A stretch of DNA of 64,000 nt from Oceanomicrobium pacificus (GCF_009833495.1 NZ_WUWG01000006.1:1-64000), one strand, 5' to 3'; shown: positions 1 through 21,160, counted from the stretch's first letter. Translations and numbers: made by a program. The notes: generated from the sequence alone by a model not told the origin.

Positions 1-1160
<1,160 letters not shown>

Positions 1161-1207
1161 GGGCTACCGCCGCCCCGGATCGGGGCGGGCGGTGCCAAAA
1201 GACAGGG

Positions 1208-1244
1208 AAAGGGCTCCGCGATCTGCGGGGCCCTTTTCCGTTTT
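1208..1244 (+). terminator. Rho-independent terminator after tuf copy 1
   Basis: A GC-rich stem (AAAGGGCTCCGC pairing with GCGGGGCCCTTT, loop GATCT) is followed by CCGTTTT. It lies 55 bases after the tuf stop. A second GC-rich inverted repeat at about 1168-1191 precedes it. Confidence 0.8.
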
Positions 1245-1312
1245 CGGGATCCGTTTTTCGGTCCCTCTGATACGGGCCGGTGCCAAGGCGGCAATTCCGC
1301 GATCAACTGGTC

Positions 1313-1341
1313 TTGCATCCCCGCCCGAAAGGCCGTATCTG
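1313..1341 (+). promoter_or_regulatory. Candidate sigma-70 promoter for tRNA-Trp/secE/nusG
   Basis: TTGCAT and TATCTG are separated by 17 bases, and the expected start of transcription is about 14 bases before the tRNA. It lies between the tuf terminator and the tRNA. The -10 element matches only moderately. Confidence 0.45.
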
Positions 1342-1361
1342 ACAGCCCACGCACCGGCCTT

Positions 1362-1437
1362 AGGGGTTTAGCTCAGTTGGTAGAGCGACGGTCTCCAAAA
1401 CCGTAGGTCGTGGGTTCGAGTCCCCCAACCCCTGCCA
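1362..1437 (+). tRNA. trnW: tRNA-Trp (anticodon CCA)
   Basis: This is a 76-base cloverleaf. The acceptor stem AGGGGTT pairs with AACCCCT, the D-arm begins TAGCTCAG, the anticodon loop is CTCCAAA giving CCA, the T-arm contains GGTTCGAGTCC, and a 3' GCCA is encoded. Its position between tuf and secE is conserved in many proteobacteria. Confidence 0.97.
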
Positions 1438-1461
1438 GTGCGAGAGATTTAGGAGCAGATG

Positions 1462-1659
1462 ATGGCCAAGACCAACCCGCTGCAGTTCATCCAGCAAGTG
1501 CGGGCCGAGACCTCGAAGATCACCTGGCCGACTCAGCGCGAGACCGCGCTGACCTCGGTGATGGTCTTCATCATGGCGACGATCACGGCCACGTTTTTCT
1601 TCCTCGTCGACCTGACGATCCGGTTCGGCCTGGAAGTGATCCTGTCCTCCGCCTCTTGA
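1462..1659 (+). CDS. secE: Preprotein translocase subunit SecE
   Basis: SecE is the small essential clamp of the SecYEG channel in the inner membrane. The 65-residue protein has the short single-helix form: an amphipathic N-terminal part with the conserved TSKITWPTQRE stretch, then one membrane helix (about residues 29-55). Two ATG codons lie in tandem at 1459 and 1462. The second is preferred because AGGAG at 1451 then has a 6-base spacing. nusG follows, as in most bacteria. Confidence 0.96.
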   Translation: MAKTNPLQFIQQVRAETSKITWPTQRETALTSVMVFIMATITATFFFLVDLTIRFGLEVILSSAS

Positions 1660-1815
1660 TCCCGGGCGGAAAAAGGCTTAGAGGGGCACGTCTACGCTGA
1701 ACAGGGCGCACTTCGATTCGGTGGTGCGCTCGTTGCTATTTTGGGCTTCGGCGTTAACGGCTTGAAAGATAAACACTTTGCGGCGGAAGCCGGAAAACCT
1801 GAGGTAACAGGCACA

Positions 1816-2349
1816 ATGGCGAAACGCTGGTATTCGGTCCACGTCCTCTCGAACTTCGAGAAAAAAGTAGCCGAATCGATCAAGGAAGCGGCGGCGCAGA
1901 ACGGCCTGGAGGACGAGATCGAGGATGTTCTCGTTCCGACCGAGGAAGTGATCGAGGTCCGCAAGGGCAAGAAGGTGCAGGTCGAACGCCGCTTCATGCC
2001 GGGTTATATCCTGGTGAAGATGGACATGACCGACCGCGCCTACCATCTGGTGAACGGCACCAACCGCGTGACCGGGTTCCTCGGACCGCAGGGGCGGCCG
2101 ACCCCGCTGCGCGACAGCGAGGTTGCGGTGCTGCTGAACCAGGTCGAGGAAGGCATGGAGAAGCCGCGTTCGCTCATCACTTTCGATGTGGGCGAGCAGG
2201 TCAATGTCACCGACGGCCCGTTCGAGGGGTTCTCGGGCATGGTCGAGGGCGTGGACGAGGAAAATGCCCGCCTGAAGGTGACCGTATCGATTTTTGGCCG
2301 GGCCACCCCGGTCGAACTGGAATTCACGCAGGTCTCCAAGCAGAGCTGA
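1816..2349 (+). CDS. nusG: Transcription termination/antitermination protein NusG
   Basis: NusG binds RNA polymerase and links it to Rho or to ribosomal protein S10. The 177-residue protein has the NGN domain (WYSVHVLSNFEKKVAESI at the start, then RRFMPGYILVKM) and a C-terminal KOW domain (VNVTDGPFEGFSGMVEGVD). The frame is open further upstream, but ATG at 1816 is chosen because it follows GAGG and gives the family N-terminus MAKRWY. It lies between secE and the rplKA ribosomal operon. Confidence 0.97.
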   Translation: MAKRWYSVHVLSNFEKKVAESIKEAAAQNGLEDEIEDVLVPTEEVIEVRKGKKVQVERRFMPGYILVKMDMTDRAYHLVNGTNRVTGFLGPQGRPTPLRDSEVAVLLNQVEEGMEKPRSLITFDVGEQVNVTDGPFEGFSGMVEGVDEENARLKVTVSIFGRATPVELEFTQVSKQS

Positions 2350-2359
2350 CGTGACCTTA

Positions 2360-2400
2360 TGTGGGAGGCGAGGCCGACGCGTCGGCCGGACCGGACCACA
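2360..2400 (+). promoter_or_regulatory. Candidate L1-binding leader of rplKA
   Basis: The outer strands TGTGG and CCACA enclose an internal asymmetric loop and a perfect palindromic stem GGCCGAC/GTCGGCC. An L1 target with a similar layout upstream of rplK is known in other proteobacteria and mimics the 23S rRNA site. The structure is visible; assignment to L1 is by position and resemblance. Confidence 0.5.
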
Positions 2401-2453
2401 CCAATGGAAGTCCGAGGGGCGCGCCCCGAGGACCGGAAACAAAGGAGGCCACC

Positions 2454-2882
2454 ATGGCCAAGAAAGTTGCCGGGACCCTGAAGCTTCAGGTGCCCGCAGG
2501 CAAAGCGAACCCGTCCCCGCCGGTTGGTCCGGCGCTCGGTCAGCGCGGCATCAACATCATGGAATTCTGCAAGGCGTTCAACGCGCGCACGCAGGAGATG
2601 GAGCCCGGCGCACCCTGCCCGACGATCATCACCTACTACGTGGACAAATCGTTCACGATGGACATCAAGACCCCGCCGGCATCCTACCTGCTGAAGAAGG
2701 CTGCAAAGCTGAAATCGGCTGCGAACAAGCCGGGCCGTGAAACGGTCGGGTCGGTGTCGGTCAAGCAGGTCCGCGAGATCGCCGAGCTGAAAATGAAAGA
2801 CCTCAACGCCAATGACGTTGACGGCGCGATGCAGATCATCCTGGGCTCCGCCCGGTCGATGGGCATCGAAGTGAAAGGGTAA
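2454..2882 (+). CDS. rplK: 50S ribosomal protein L11
   Basis: L11 forms the GTPase-associated centre with L10/L12 and is the target of thiopeptides. The 142-residue protein starts [20 protein letters not shown] and carries the [19 protein letters not shown] segment of the N-terminal domain, with the RNA-binding C-terminal domain after about residue 75. The ATG at 2454 is preceded by AAGGAGG. rplA follows after 5 bases. Confidence 0.98.
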   Translation: MAKKVAGTLKLQVPAGKANPSPPVGPALGQRGINIMEFCKAFNARTQEMEPGAPCPTIITYYVDKSFTMDIKTPPASYLLKKAAKLKSAANKPGRETVGSVSVKQVREIAELKMKDLNANDVDGAMQIILGSARSMGIEVKG

Positions 2883-2887
2883 GCGAG

Positions 2888-3586
2888 ATGGCCAAACTTG
2901 GGAAACGTACCGCTGCCGCCCGCGACGCCTTTGAAGGCAAAGCGAACCTGACCGTCGAAGAGGCTGTCGCGCTCGTCAAGTCGAACGCGAACGCGAAATT
3001 CGACGAGACCGTCGAGATCGCGATGAACCTCGGCGTCGATCCGCGCCACGCAGACCAGATGGTCCGCGGTGTGGTCAGCCTGCCGAACGGCACCGGCAAG
3101 ACCGTGCGCGTCGCCGTATTCGCCCGCGGCCCGAAAGCCGATGAGGCCAAGGAAGCCGGTGCGGATATCGTTGGCGCAGAAGATCTGATGGAAACCGTCC
3201 AGGGCGGCACCATCGAGTTCGACCGTTGCATCGCGACCCCGGACATGATGCCGATCGTCGGCCGTCTGGGCAAAGTGCTCGGCCCGCGCAACCTGATGCC
3301 GAACCCGAAGGTCGGCACGGTGACGATGGACGTGAAGGCCGCCGTCGAAGCCGCCAAGGGTGGCGAGGTCCAGTTCAAGGCCGAGAAAGCCGGCGTCGTG
3401 CACGCTGGCGTCGGCAAGGCATCCTTCGACGAAGCCAAGCTCGTCGAGAACGTGAAAGCCTTCGTCGGTGCGGTCAACAAAGCCAAGCCGTCGGGCGCCA
3501 AAGGTGCCTACGTGAAGAAAATCGCGCTCAGCTCCACCATGGGGCCGGGTGTCTCGGTCGACATCGCCAACGCGGTCGCCGAGTAA
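2888..3586 (+). CDS. rplA: 50S ribosomal protein L1
   Basis: L1 forms the mobile stalk at the E site and in many bacteria represses its own rplKA mRNA. The 232-residue length is typical. Family signatures include VNLG-like [16 protein letters not shown] and the central [17 protein letters not shown] block. A candidate target site lies upstream of rplK. Confidence 0.98.
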   Translation: MAKLGKRTAAARDAFEGKANLTVEEAVALVKSNANAKFDETVEIAMNLGVDPRHADQMVRGVVSLPNGTGKTVRVAVFARGPKADEAKEAGADIVGAEDLMETVQGGTIEFDRCIATPDMMPIVGRLGKVLGPRNLMPNPKVGTVTMDVKAAVEAAKGGEVQFKAEKAGVVHAGVGKASFDEAKLVENVKAFVGAVNKAKPSGAKGAYVKKIALSSTMGPGVSVDIANAVAE

Positions 3587-3592
3587 GAGATG

Positions 3593-3614
3593 CCCCCGGG
3601 TTTCGGCCCGGGGG
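3593..3614 (+). other. GC hairpin after rplA
   Basis: CCCCCGGG pairs perfectly with CCCGGGGG across a TTTCGG loop. There is no T-run after it, so it is more likely an RNA-processing or stability element than a terminator. Confidence 0.5.
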
Positions 3615-3639
3615 TGAATGGGATCCGGTGCAGATGTGC

Positions 3640-3832
3640 CGGATCTTCCGTCCGAGATGGTGGGGGGCTGACGCCTTAATATCCTGCCTGAGACGGGGAC
3701 CAAACAAGATCAGCCGGGGCAGTGCCTCGGGCGGTTTTGGCGGGACCCGTAAGGACCCGAGACGTCGGGGCAACCCGGCGAAATTGAGCCGGAGGGTGGA
3801 GCGATCCGCTCTCCATGATTTGGAGCGAAACT
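3640..3832 (+). promoter_or_regulatory. Candidate L10 leader upstream of rplJL
   Basis: About 250 gene-free bases separate rplA and rplJ, and the last 190 are rich in paired GC segments. A known L10(L12)4 autoregulatory leader sits at this position in most bacteria. CTCCA/TGGAG at 3811-3825 forms a small hairpin that includes the Shine-Dalgarno TGGAG of rplJ, a plausible switch. I could not fold the whole leader. Confidence 0.45.
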
Positions 3833-4345
3833 GTGGATAGAGCCGAAAAAGAAAGTGTGGTCGAGGAACTCGGCCAGATCTTTACGGACTCTGGTGTCGT
3901 CGTGGTTGCACACTACGCCGGCCTTACGGTTGCAGAAATGTCGGACTTCCGTACCCGCATGCGTGAAGCAGGTGGGTCGGTCCGCGTCGCCAAAAACAAG
4001 CTCGCCAAAATCGCCCTTGATGGCACGCCCAGCGAATCCATTGCTGGCCTGCTCGAGGGCATGACGGTTCTTGCCTATTCGGAAGACCCGGTGGTCGCGG
4101 CGAAAGTCGTGAACACCTATTCCAAGGAAAACGAGAAACTCGTGATCCTTGGGGGTGCCATGGGTGGAACCGCTCTCGACCTGGCCGGGGTCAAATCCGT
4201 TGCCGCCATGCCGTCCCGCGAAGAGCTTATTGCTGACATCGTGGGTCTGCTGGGGGCACCGGCATCCAACCTGGCCGGTGCGATTGGCGCGCCCGCTTCC
4301 AACATCGCCGGCATTCTGTCGACGATCGAGGAAAAGGCGGCTTGA
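3833..4345 (+). CDS. rplJ: 50S ribosomal protein L10
   Basis: L10 anchors the L7/L12 stalk. The family N-terminus is [17 protein letters not shown], so the GTG at 3833 is preferred; it has TGGAG 7 bases upstream. The in-frame ATG at 3815 would add six residues without a homologous counterpart. The 170-residue length fits. The C-terminal helix ([20 protein letters not shown]) is the L12-binding segment. Confidence 0.96.
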   Translation: MDRAEKESVVEELGQIFTDSGVVVVAHYAGLTVAEMSDFRTRMREAGGSVRVAKNKLAKIALDGTPSESIAGLLEGMTVLAYSEDPVVAAKVVNTYSKENEKLVILGGAMGGTALDLAGVKSVAAMPSREELIADIVGLLGAPASNLAGAIGAPASNIAGILSTIEEKAA

Positions 4346-4426
4346 AGCTGACTGCAATCCAAAGGGCCGGTGCTGGTCGAAGACCGCACCTGCACTGGAA
4401 CACACTGTAATATACGGAACTGAAAA

Positions 4427-4807
<381 letters not shown>

Positions 4808-4849
4808 TCCGCTCCGGCCTCTGGCCGGCGGACTTGAAAAACACTGGCT

Positions 4850-4880
4850 GGACCCGCATCTAAGCGGGTCCGGCACTTTT
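4850..4880 (+). terminator. Attenuator-like hairpin between rplL and rpoB
   Basis: GGACCCGC pairs with GCGGGTCC across ATCTAA, followed by GGCACTTTT. In E. coli a partial terminator at this position lowers rpoBC transcription relative to rplJL, and a similar role is inferred here. A second inverted repeat (CCGGCC/GGCCGG type) lies just upstream at about 4810-4832. Confidence 0.55.
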
Positions 4881-5040
4881 GCGTCTCTCAGGGTGCCCTT
4901 CGACAAGGACATCGTGAAAGGCGCGGTCTGGCCCGGGTGAGCGGTTTGGGACATCGTTCAAGAATTGGGCCCCCACCAGGCGGAGTTTCCGCAGCCGTTC
5001 CCGCCGGCTGCGTGAACGTCAAGCAAAGGTAAGGACGAGC

Positions 5041-9171
<4,131 letters not shown>

Positions 9172-9217
9172 GGGCGCCCCGCGCCCTTACCCTTCCAACG
9201 GAGATTAGGATCATCAC

Positions 9218-13432
<4,215 letters not shown>

Positions 13433-13456
13433 TCGTCGCCCTGATATGAACTCTGA

Positions 13457-13489
13457 AAACCCGGCCACCGCGCCGGGTTTTCTTTTGCC
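13457..13489 (+). terminator. Rho-independent terminator after rpoC
   Basis: AAAACCCGGC and GCCGGGTTTT form a 10-bp stem with loop CACCGC, followed by CTTTT. It closes the rplJL-rpoBC unit. Confidence 0.9.
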
Positions 13490-13592
13490 CGCACGCCCGA
13501 TCTGCGGTCTGGACGCGACCGCCCGCCCGTGCGAAGGGGCGGAGACGGGCCCAGCCCGGGACCAGTGAAAAGGCAGGGCAGGGAGGCCGGCA

Positions 13593-14498
13593 ATGGACAG
13601 CGACAATCTGCGCGGCGCGCTCTTCATGGCGATCTCGATGGCGGCCTTCACGCTGAACGATGCGATGATGAAGCTCGCAACCGCCGAGCTGCCGCTGTTC
13701 ACCGCCATTTTTCTGCGCGGCATTCTGGCCTCGGTCCTGATCGCGGCGCTGGCCTGGTCACAGGGTGCGCTCACCTTCCGCTTCAGCCGCGGCGACCGGC
13801 CCTTCGTCGCGCTCCGCACTTTCGCGGAAGCCGCCACCACCGTCTGTTTTCTGACCGCGCTCATGCATATGCCGCTCGCCAATATTTCCGCGATCCTGCA
13901 ATCGCTCCCGCTTGCCGTGACATTCGCGGCGGCGCTTTTTCTGGGCGAGAAGGTCGGCTGGCGGCGCTGGTCGGCCATCCTGATCGGGTTCGCCGGCGTG
14001 ATGCTGATCGTCCGTCCGGGATCGGAGGGGTTCAACATCTATGCCGTGCTGGCGCTGGTGGCCGTCGCCTTCATCGTCCTGCGCGACATGGCGACCCGCA
14101 AATTGTCGCCCGATGTGCCGAGCCTGTCGGTCGCGCTTCTCGCCTCGCTCGCGGTCACGGCGCTGGGCGGCGTGATGTCGGTCGGCACGCCGCTGCCGGA
14201 CCTGACGCTCTGGTCGGTCGGGCCATTGGTGCTGGCGGCACTGTTCCTGATTGCGGGCTATATCTTCATCATCCTTGCGATGCGGGTGGGGGATGTGGCC
14301 TTCGTCTCGCCCTTCCGCTACACCGCGCTGGTCTGGGCCATCGGGCTGGGGCTCCTGCTCTTCAACGAATGGCCCGATGCATGGACATGGGCCGGCAGTG
14401 CCATTGTGGTCGCAACGGGGATCTTCACCTTCTACCGCGAACAGTCGGCTGCGCGGCGCGCACGGTTCGGCGCCCGTCCTTCGGTTGCGTCCCGCTAG
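13593..14498 (+). CDS. DMT (EamA) family transporter
   Basis: This is a 301-residue inner-membrane protein with about ten hydrophobic segments arranged as two EamA repeats (about residues 5-135 and 150-285). The first repeat begins GALFMAISMAAFTLNDAMMKL; this N-terminal pattern is typical of drug/metabolite superfamily exporters. The substrate cannot be told. The gene sits alone between the rpoC terminator and the str-operon promoter and has ordinary codon use, so it is an independent unit. GGGAGG lies upstream of the ATG. Confidence 0.85.
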   Translation: MDSDNLRGALFMAISMAAFTLNDAMMKLATAELPLFTAIFLRGILASVLIAALAWSQGALTFRFSRGDRPFVALRTFAEAATTVCFLTALMHMPLANISAILQSLPLAVTFAAALFLGEKVGWRRWSAILIGFAGVMLIVRPGSEGFNIYAVLALVAVAFIVLRDMATRKLSPDVPSLSVALLASLAVTALGGVMSVGTPLPDLTLWSVGPLVLAALFLIAGYIFIILAMRVGDVAFVSPFRYTALVWAIGLGLLLFNEWPDAWTWAGSAIVVATGIFTFYREQSAARRARFGARPSVASR

Positions 14499-14645
14499 GT
14501 GAAGGACGATTCTGCTTGTGCCCGGAGCGCGACTCGGGCAACTAGCGTCCCCAAGGGTCCGGGGCCTGCGGAAGCGGGATTTCGGGCCAATATTTGTGGG
14601 ATTTGGGCCATTTCCGGCCGGCAGGGGCTGCAATCGAAACGGTTG

Positions 14646-14674
14646 TTGACAATCTGCTGAGGGAAGCCTAGGTT
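14646..14674 (+). promoter_or_regulatory. Sigma-70 promoter of the str operon
   Basis: A consensus TTGACA lies 17 bases before TAGGTT. This is the best -35 in the region, and it lies about 225 bases upstream of rpsL, which fits a long structured leader. Confidence 0.7.
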
Positions 14675-14732
14675 CCGCGCGCTCGGGAAGGGGTAGCTCC
14701 CCATGCCCAGATAGCCACAAATTGGCGGTCAC

Positions 14733-14755
14733 GACTCAGGGCCCGGCCCTCAGTC
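14733..14755 (+). promoter_or_regulatory. Leader hairpin upstream of rpsL
   Basis: GACT-C-AGGGC and GCCCT-C-AGTC pair around CCG with a single C/C mismatch. It lies inside the predicted 5' leader of the str mRNA. A regulatory role is only inferred. Confidence 0.4.
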
Positions 14756-14871
14756 CTCTGGAATTTCGCCGCGCCGGACCCCAACGGGATCCGACCGCGG
14801 CTCATTTGGCGTTCTGCATTTTTGGTGCGGGGTGCTGTCGAGTTTGAAACTGGTTGAACGGGGTTGTCCGA

Positions 14872-15243
14872 ATGCCAACGATCCAACAGCTGATCCGCAA
14901 GCCGCGGCAGCCGAAAGTAAAGCGCCAGAAGTCCATGCACCTGCAGGGTTGCCCGCAGAAGCGTGGCGTTTGCACGCGCGTCTACACCACCACACCGAAA
15001 AAGCCGAACTCGGCCATGCGTAAGGTTGCCAAGGTGCGCCTGACCAATGGCTTCGAGGTGATTTCCTATATCCCGGGCGAGTCGCACAACCTTCAGGAAC
15101 ACTCCGTTGTCCTGATCCGCGGCGGCCGTGTGAAAGACCTTCCGGGTGTCCGGTATCACATCCTGCGCGGTGTGCTGGATACCCAGGGTGTCAAAGATCG
15201 CCGTCAGCGTCGTTCGAAATACGGCGCCAAGCGTCCGAAGTAA
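14872..15243 (+). CDS. rpsL: 30S ribosomal protein S12
   Basis: S12 lines the decoding centre. The 123-residue protein starts [13 protein letters not shown]; the in-frame ATG 18 bases upstream is rejected because homologs begin here. Lys43 in TPKKPNS and Lys88 in GRVKDLPG, the streptomycin-related positions, are wild type, and Asp89, the usual methylthiolation site, is present. It is the first gene of rpsL-rpsG-fusA-tuf. Confidence 0.98.
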   Translation: MPTIQQLIRKPRQPKVKRQKSMHLQGCPQKRGVCTRVYTTTPKKPNSAMRKVAKVRLTNGFEVISYIPGESHNLQEHSVVLIRGGRVKDLPGVRYHILRGVLDTQGVKDRRQRRSKYGAKRPK

Positions 15244-15726
<483 letters not shown>

Positions 15727-15750
15727 CTTTCAGGACCTAGGACGAGAACA

Positions 15751-17868
15751 ATGGCTCGCGATTATCCTCTCTCAAAATACCGGAACTTCGGGATCATGGC
15801 CCATATCGATGCGGGTAAGACCACCTGCACCGAGCGGATCCTTTACTACACCGGTAAGTCTCACAAGATCGGCGAAGTCCATGACGGCGCCGCCACCATG
15901 GACTGGATGGAGCAGGAGCAGGAGCGTGGTATCACCATCACCTCCGCCGCGACCACCACGTTCTGGGAGCGCACCGAGGACGGCCAGTCCGCGCAGACCG
16001 AAAAGCACCGGTTCAACATCATCGACACTCCCGGCCACGTTGACTTCACCATCGAAGTCGAGCGTTCGCTGGCCGTGCTCGACGGCGCTGTGTGCGTCCT
16101 CGACGCCAACGCCGGTGTCGAGCCGCAGACCGAGACCGTGTGGCGTCAGGCCGACCGGTACAAGGTTCCGCGCATCGTGTTCGTCAACAAGATGGATAAG
16201 ATCGGCGCCGACTTCTACAACTGCGTCGCGATGATCAAGGACCGCACCGGCGCCAACGCCGTGCCGATCCAGATCCCGATCGGGGCCGAGAACGAGCTTG
16301 AAGGCATCGTCGACCTGGTGACCATGGAAGAGTGGACCTGGAAGGGCGAAGACCTTGGTGCGACCTGGACCCGTCAGGACGTCCGTGCGGACCTGAAGGA
16401 CAAGGCCGAAGAGCTGCGCGCCGAGCTGATCGAAGCTGCCGTCGAGCAGGACGATGACGCGATGGAAGCCTATCTCGAAGGCAACGAGCCGGACGTGGAA
16501 ACCCTGCGGAAACTGATCCGCAAGGGCACCCTGTCCATGGCCTTCGTGCCGGTTCTTGCGGGCTCCGCCTTCAAGAACAAGGGTGTGCAGCCGCTGCTCA
16601 ACGCCGTCATCGACTATCTTCCGACGCCGCTCGACGTCGAAGCCTACATGGGCTTTGCCCCGGGCGACGAGACCGAGACCCGCGACATCGCGCGTTCGGC
16701 CGACGACAGCCAGCCCTTCTCGGGTCTGGCGTTCAAGATCATGAACGACCCGTTCGTGGGCTCGCTGACCTTCACCCGGATCTATTCCGGCGTGATCAAG
16801 AAGGGCGACTCGATCCTGAACTCCACCAAGGGCAAGAAAGAGCGCGTCGGTCGTATGATGATGATGCACTCGAACAACCGCGAGGAGATCGAGGAAGCAT
16901 TTGCAGGCGACATCATCGCGCTGGCCGGTCTGAAAGACACGACCACCGGTGACACGCTGTGCGACGCACAGAGCCCGGTCGTGCTGGAGACGATGACCTT
17001 CCCCGATCCGGTGATCGAGATCGCCGTCGAGCCGAAGACGAAGAACGACCAGGAAAAAATGTCCGCCGGTCTGGCCCGTCTGGCCGCCGAGGATCCGTCC
17101 TTCCGCGTCGAGACCGACCTCGAGTCCGGTCAGACCATCATGAAGGGCATGGGCGAACTTCACCTCGACATTCTCGTCGATCGTCTGAAGCGCGAGTTCA
17201 AGGTCGAAGCCAACATCGGTGCGCCGCAGGTGGCTTACCGTGAAACCATCAGCCACGAAGCTGAAGTCGATTACACCCACAAGAAACAGTCGGGTGGTTC
17301 GGGTCAGTTCGCGCGGATCAAGATGGTCATCACTCCGACCGAGCCGGGCGAAGGCTATTCCTTCGAGAGCCGGATCGTCGGCGGCAACGTGCCCAAGGAA
17401 TATATCCCGGGCGTCGAGAAGGGCATCCAGTCCGTCATGGACAGCGGCCCGCTCGCCGGCTTCCCCGTGATCGATTTCAAGGTTGCGCTGATCGACGGTG
17501 CCTACCATGACGTGGACTCCAGCGTGCTGGCGTTCGAGATCGCTGCCCGTGCCGGCATGCGCGAAGGCCTCAAGAAGGCCGGCGCCAAGCTGCTCGAGCC
17601 GATCATGAAGGTCGAGGTCGTGACGCCCGAGGAATATACCGGTGGCATCATCGGCGACCTCACCTCGCGTCGGGGCCAGGTTCAGGGTCAGGACACGCGC
17701 GGCAACGCGATCGCCATCACGGCCTTCGTGCCGCTGGCGAACATGTTCGGCTACATCAACACCCTGCGCTCCATGTCTTCGGGCCGCGCGCAGTTCACCA
17801 TGCAGTTCGACCATTACGAGCCCGTACCGTCGAACATCTCTGAGGAAATCCAGGCCAAATACGCCTGA
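15751..17868 (+). CDS. fusA: Elongation factor G
   Basis: EF-G is the translocase GTPase. The 705-residue protein has the P-loop AHIDAGKTT, the switch motif DTPGHVDFT and NKMDK in domain I, then the five-domain layout ending in the ribosome-contacting domains with [13 protein letters not shown]. The canonical length and context in the str operon leave no ambiguity with tetracycline-protection paralogs. Confidence 0.98.
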   Translation: MARDYPLSKYRNFGIMAHIDAGKTTCTERILYYTGKSHKIGEVHDGAATMDWMEQEQERGITITSAATTTFWERTEDGQSAQTEKHRFNIIDTPGHVDFTIEVERSLAVLDGAVCVLDANAGVEPQTETVWRQADRYKVPRIVFVNKMDKIGADFYNCVAMIKDRTGANAVPIQIPIGAENELEGIVDLVTMEEWTWKGEDLGATWTRQDVRADLKDKAEELRAELIEAAVEQDDDAMEAYLEGNEPDVETLRKLIRKGTLSMAFVPVLAGSAFKNKGVQPLLNAVIDYLPTPLDVEAYMGFAPGDETETRDIARSADDSQPFSGLAFKIMNDPFVGSLTFTRIYSGVIKKGDSILNSTKGKKERVGRMMMMHSNNREEIEEAFAGDIIALAGLKDTTTGDTLCDAQSPVVLETMTFPDPVIEIAVEPKTKNDQEKMSAGLARLAAEDPSFRVETDLESGQTIMKGMGELHLDILVDRLKREFKVEANIGAPQVAYRETISHEAEVDYTHKKQSGGSGQFARIKMVITPTEPGEGYSFESRIVGGNVPKEYIPGVEKGIQSVMDSGPLAGFPVIDFKVALIDGAYHDVDSSVLAFEIAARAGMREGLKKAGAKLLEPIMKVEVVTPEEYTGGIIGDLTSRRGQVQGQDTRGNAIAITAFVPLANMFGYINTLRSMSSGRAQFTMQFDHYEPVPSNISEEIQAKYA

Positions 17869-17914
17869 TCTGACAACCGGTCAGGCGACTGACCAAGCAT
17901 TTACGGAGGCCATT

Positions 17915-19098
<1,184 letters not shown>

Positions 19099-19106
19099 CT
19101 GAGTTT

Positions 19107-19138
19107 CCGCGGTCCCGGGCGCGATGCCCGGACCGCGG
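19107..19138 (+). other. Hairpin between tuf and rpsJ
   Basis: CCGCGGT-C-CCGGGC pairs with GCCCGGACCGCGG around GCGAT, with one bulged C. Only TT follows it, so it may be an attenuator or processing site separating str from S10 transcription. Confidence 0.5.
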
Positions 19139-19172
19139 TTGACAGCAACCTGCAAGGCCATGAGGCGATACA

Positions 19173-19481
19173 ATGCAGAGTCAAAACATTCGGATTCGGC
19201 TTAAGGCCTTCGATTACCGGGTTCTGGACGCCAGCACCCAGGAAATCGTGAACACGGCCAAGCGGACGGGCGCCAATGTGCGCGGCCCGATCCCGCTGCC
19301 GAACAAGATCGAGAAATTCACGGTTCTTCGTGGTCCCCACGTGGACAAGAAGTCCCGCGAGCAATTTGAAATCCGGACGCACAAGCGTCTGCTCGATATC
19401 GTCGACCCGACGCCCCAGACCGTGGACGCGCTGATGAAGCTCGACCTCGCCGCCGGTGTCGACGTCGAGATCAAACTCTGA
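19173..19481 (+). CDS. rpsJ: 30S ribosomal protein S10
   Basis: S10 is part of the 30S head and also serves as NusE in antitermination by pairing with NusB and NusG. The 102-residue protein starts [19 protein letters not shown] and has the signature [23 protein letters not shown] lies upstream of the ATG. It is the first gene of the S10 operon. Confidence 0.98.
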   Translation: MQSQNIRIRLKAFDYRVLDASTQEIVNTAKRTGANVRGPIPLPNKIEKFTVLRGPHVDKKSREQFEIRTHKRLLDIVDPTPQTVDALMKLDLAAGVDVEIKL

Positions 19482-19493
19482 GGAGCCTGAACG

Positions 19494-20222
19494 ATGCGTT
19501 CCGGAGTAATCGCGAAAAAGCTGGGGATGACCCGGCTGTTCATGGAAGACGGTAAGCAGGTTCCTGTGACCGTCCTCCAGATGGAAAATGTCCAGGTCGT
19601 GGCTCAACGCACCGACGAGAAGGATGGCTATTCCGCCGTTCAGCTCGGCGCAGGCGCTGCCAAGGCCAAACGTGTGAGCAAAGCTATGCGCGGCCACTTC
19701 GCCGCCGCACAGGTCGAGCCCAAGCGCAAGCTGGCCGAATTCCGTGTCTCCTCCGACAATCTGATTGCGGTGGGCGAGGAAATCACGGCCGACCATTACC
19801 TCGAGGGTCAGTTCGTCGACATCGCCGGCACCTCGATCGGTAAAGGGTTCGCCGGTGCCATGAAGCGGCACAATTTCGGCGGTCTGCGCGCGTCGCACGG
19901 TGTGTCGATCTCGCACCGTTCGCACGGGTCCACTGGTCAGTGCCAGGATCCGGGCCGCGTGTTCAAGGGCAAGAAAATGGCCGGTCACATGGGCGCCGTG
20001 CGCGTGACCACGCAGAACCTGCAGGTCGTCAAGACCGACGCCGACCGTGGCCTGATCATGGTCAAAGGCGCCGTTCCTGGCTCCAAGGGTGGCTGGGTCA
20101 CGATCAAGGATGCCGTGAAGAAGTCCGCCCCGTCCGACCTGCCGATGCCGGCCGCCCTGCGGTCCGCAGCCCAGGCCGATGCGGCAGCTGCTGAAGCCCC
20201 CGAAGGAGGCGCGGAAGAATGA
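19494..20222 (+). CDS. rplC: 50S ribosomal protein L3
   Basis: L3 binds near the peptidyl-transferase centre through a long loop. The 242-residue protein starts [16 protein letters not shown] and includes the conserved loop [20 protein letters not shown]. It carries an Ala/Glu-rich C-terminal extension of about 20 residues ([18 protein letters not shown]), as is usual in this group. Its stop overlaps the rplD start by four bases, implying coupled translation. Confidence 0.98.
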   Translation: MRSGVIAKKLGMTRLFMEDGKQVPVTVLQMENVQVVAQRTDEKDGYSAVQLGAGAAKAKRVSKAMRGHFAAAQVEPKRKLAEFRVSSDNLIAVGEEITADHYLEGQFVDIAGTSIGKGFAGAMKRHNFGGLRASHGVSISHRSHGSTGQCQDPGRVFKGKKMAGHMGAVRVTTQNLQVVKTDADRGLIMVKGAVPGSKGGWVTIKDAVKKSAPSDLPMPAALRSAAQADAAAAEAPEGGAEE

Positions 20223-20839
20223 AAGCTGATGTGATCAAGCTGGACAGCAAGAAGGCCGGGTCCATCGAACTGTCCGACGAGGTGTTCGGTCTGGAGCCGC
20301 GTGCAGACATTCTGCACCGCGTGGTCCGCTACCAGCTGGCCAAGCGCCAGCAGGGCACCCACAAGGTCAAGACGCGGTCCGAGACCAGCTACTCGACCAA
20401 GAAGATCTACCGCCAGAAGGGCACCGGTGGCGCACGCCACGGGGACCGGAATGCGCCGATCTTCCGCAAGGGTGGTATCTACAAGGGTCCGACCCCGCGC
20501 AGCCACGCGCATGACCTGCCCAAGAAGTTCCGGGCGCTCGGTCTGAAGCACGCCCTGTCCGCGAAAGCGACCGCAGGCGAGCTGATCGTGCTCGACGCAG
20601 CGGAACTGAAAGAGGGTAAGACCAAGGAACTGGCCACGGCGCTGAAAGCGCTCGGCTGGACCAAGGCTCTGGTCATCGACGGTGCGGAAGTGAACGAAGC
20701 GTTCGCCCGCGCTGCCCGCAACATCGACGGTATCGACGTGCTGCCCAGCATCGGTGCGAATGTCTATGACATCCTGCGCCGCGACCAGCTGGTCATCACC
20801 AAGGCCGGCGTCGAAGCACTGGAGGCTCGCCTGAAATGA
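20219..20839 (+). CDS. rplD: 50S ribosomal protein L4
   Basis: L4 lines the exit tunnel and in enterobacteria regulates the S10 operon; whether it does here is unknown. The 206 residues contain the tunnel-loop motif [19 protein letters not shown]. It overlaps rplC and rplW by ATGA at both ends. Confidence 0.98.
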   Translation: MKADVIKLDSKKAGSIELSDEVFGLEPRADILHRVVRYQLAKRQQGTHKVKTRSETSYSTKKIYRQKGTGGARHGDRNAPIFRKGGIYKGPTPRSHAHDLPKKFRALGLKHALSAKATAGELIVLDAAELKEGKTKELATALKALGWTKALVIDGAEVNEAFARAARNIDGIDVLPSIGANVYDILRRDQLVITKAGVEALEARLK

Positions 20840-21132
20840 GCACCAAAGCCGAACTCTATGACGTGATCCGCAAGCCGATCATCACCGAGAAAGCCACGAT
20901 GGCGTCCGAAAATGGCGCCGTGGTCTTCGAAGTGGCGATCGACGCCAACAAGCCGCAGATCAAGGAAGCTGTCGAAAGCCTCTTCAACGTCAAGGTGAAA
21001 GCGGTCAACACCACCGTCACCAAAGGCAAGACCAAGCGGTTCCGGGGCATCCTCGGCAAGCGCAAGGACGTGAAGAAAGCCTATGTCACGCTCGAAGAAG
21101 GCAACACGATCGACGTGACCACCGGTCTCTGA
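20836..21132 (+). CDS. rplW: 50S ribosomal protein L23
   Basis: L23 sits at the tunnel exit and docks trigger factor and SRP. The 98-residue protein starts [20 protein letters not shown] and contains [20 protein letters not shown]. It is normally followed directly by rplB, but here a terminator and an unrelated gene intervene. Confidence 0.98.
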   Translation: MSTKAELYDVIRKPIITEKATMASENGAVVFEVAIDANKPQIKEAVESLFNVKVKAVNTTVTKGKTKRFRGILGKRKDVKKAYVTLEEGNTIDVTTGL

Positions 21133-21160
21133 TCGCTGCCTTCGTCTTATGCTTTTGAAC

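Larger units (their letters stand above)
14499..14871 (+). other. Gene-free region with str-operon promoter and leader
   Basis: I see no coding potential in these 370 bases. They hold the str promoter at 14646-14674, a palindromic leader hairpin at 14733-14755 and an untranslated leader of about 190 bases. Confidence 0.7.

Noticed and set aside
15772-17814. A 680-residue antisense frame over fusA
   Set aside because: It is the shadow of EF-G codon bias, with no ribosome site or recognisable domain.
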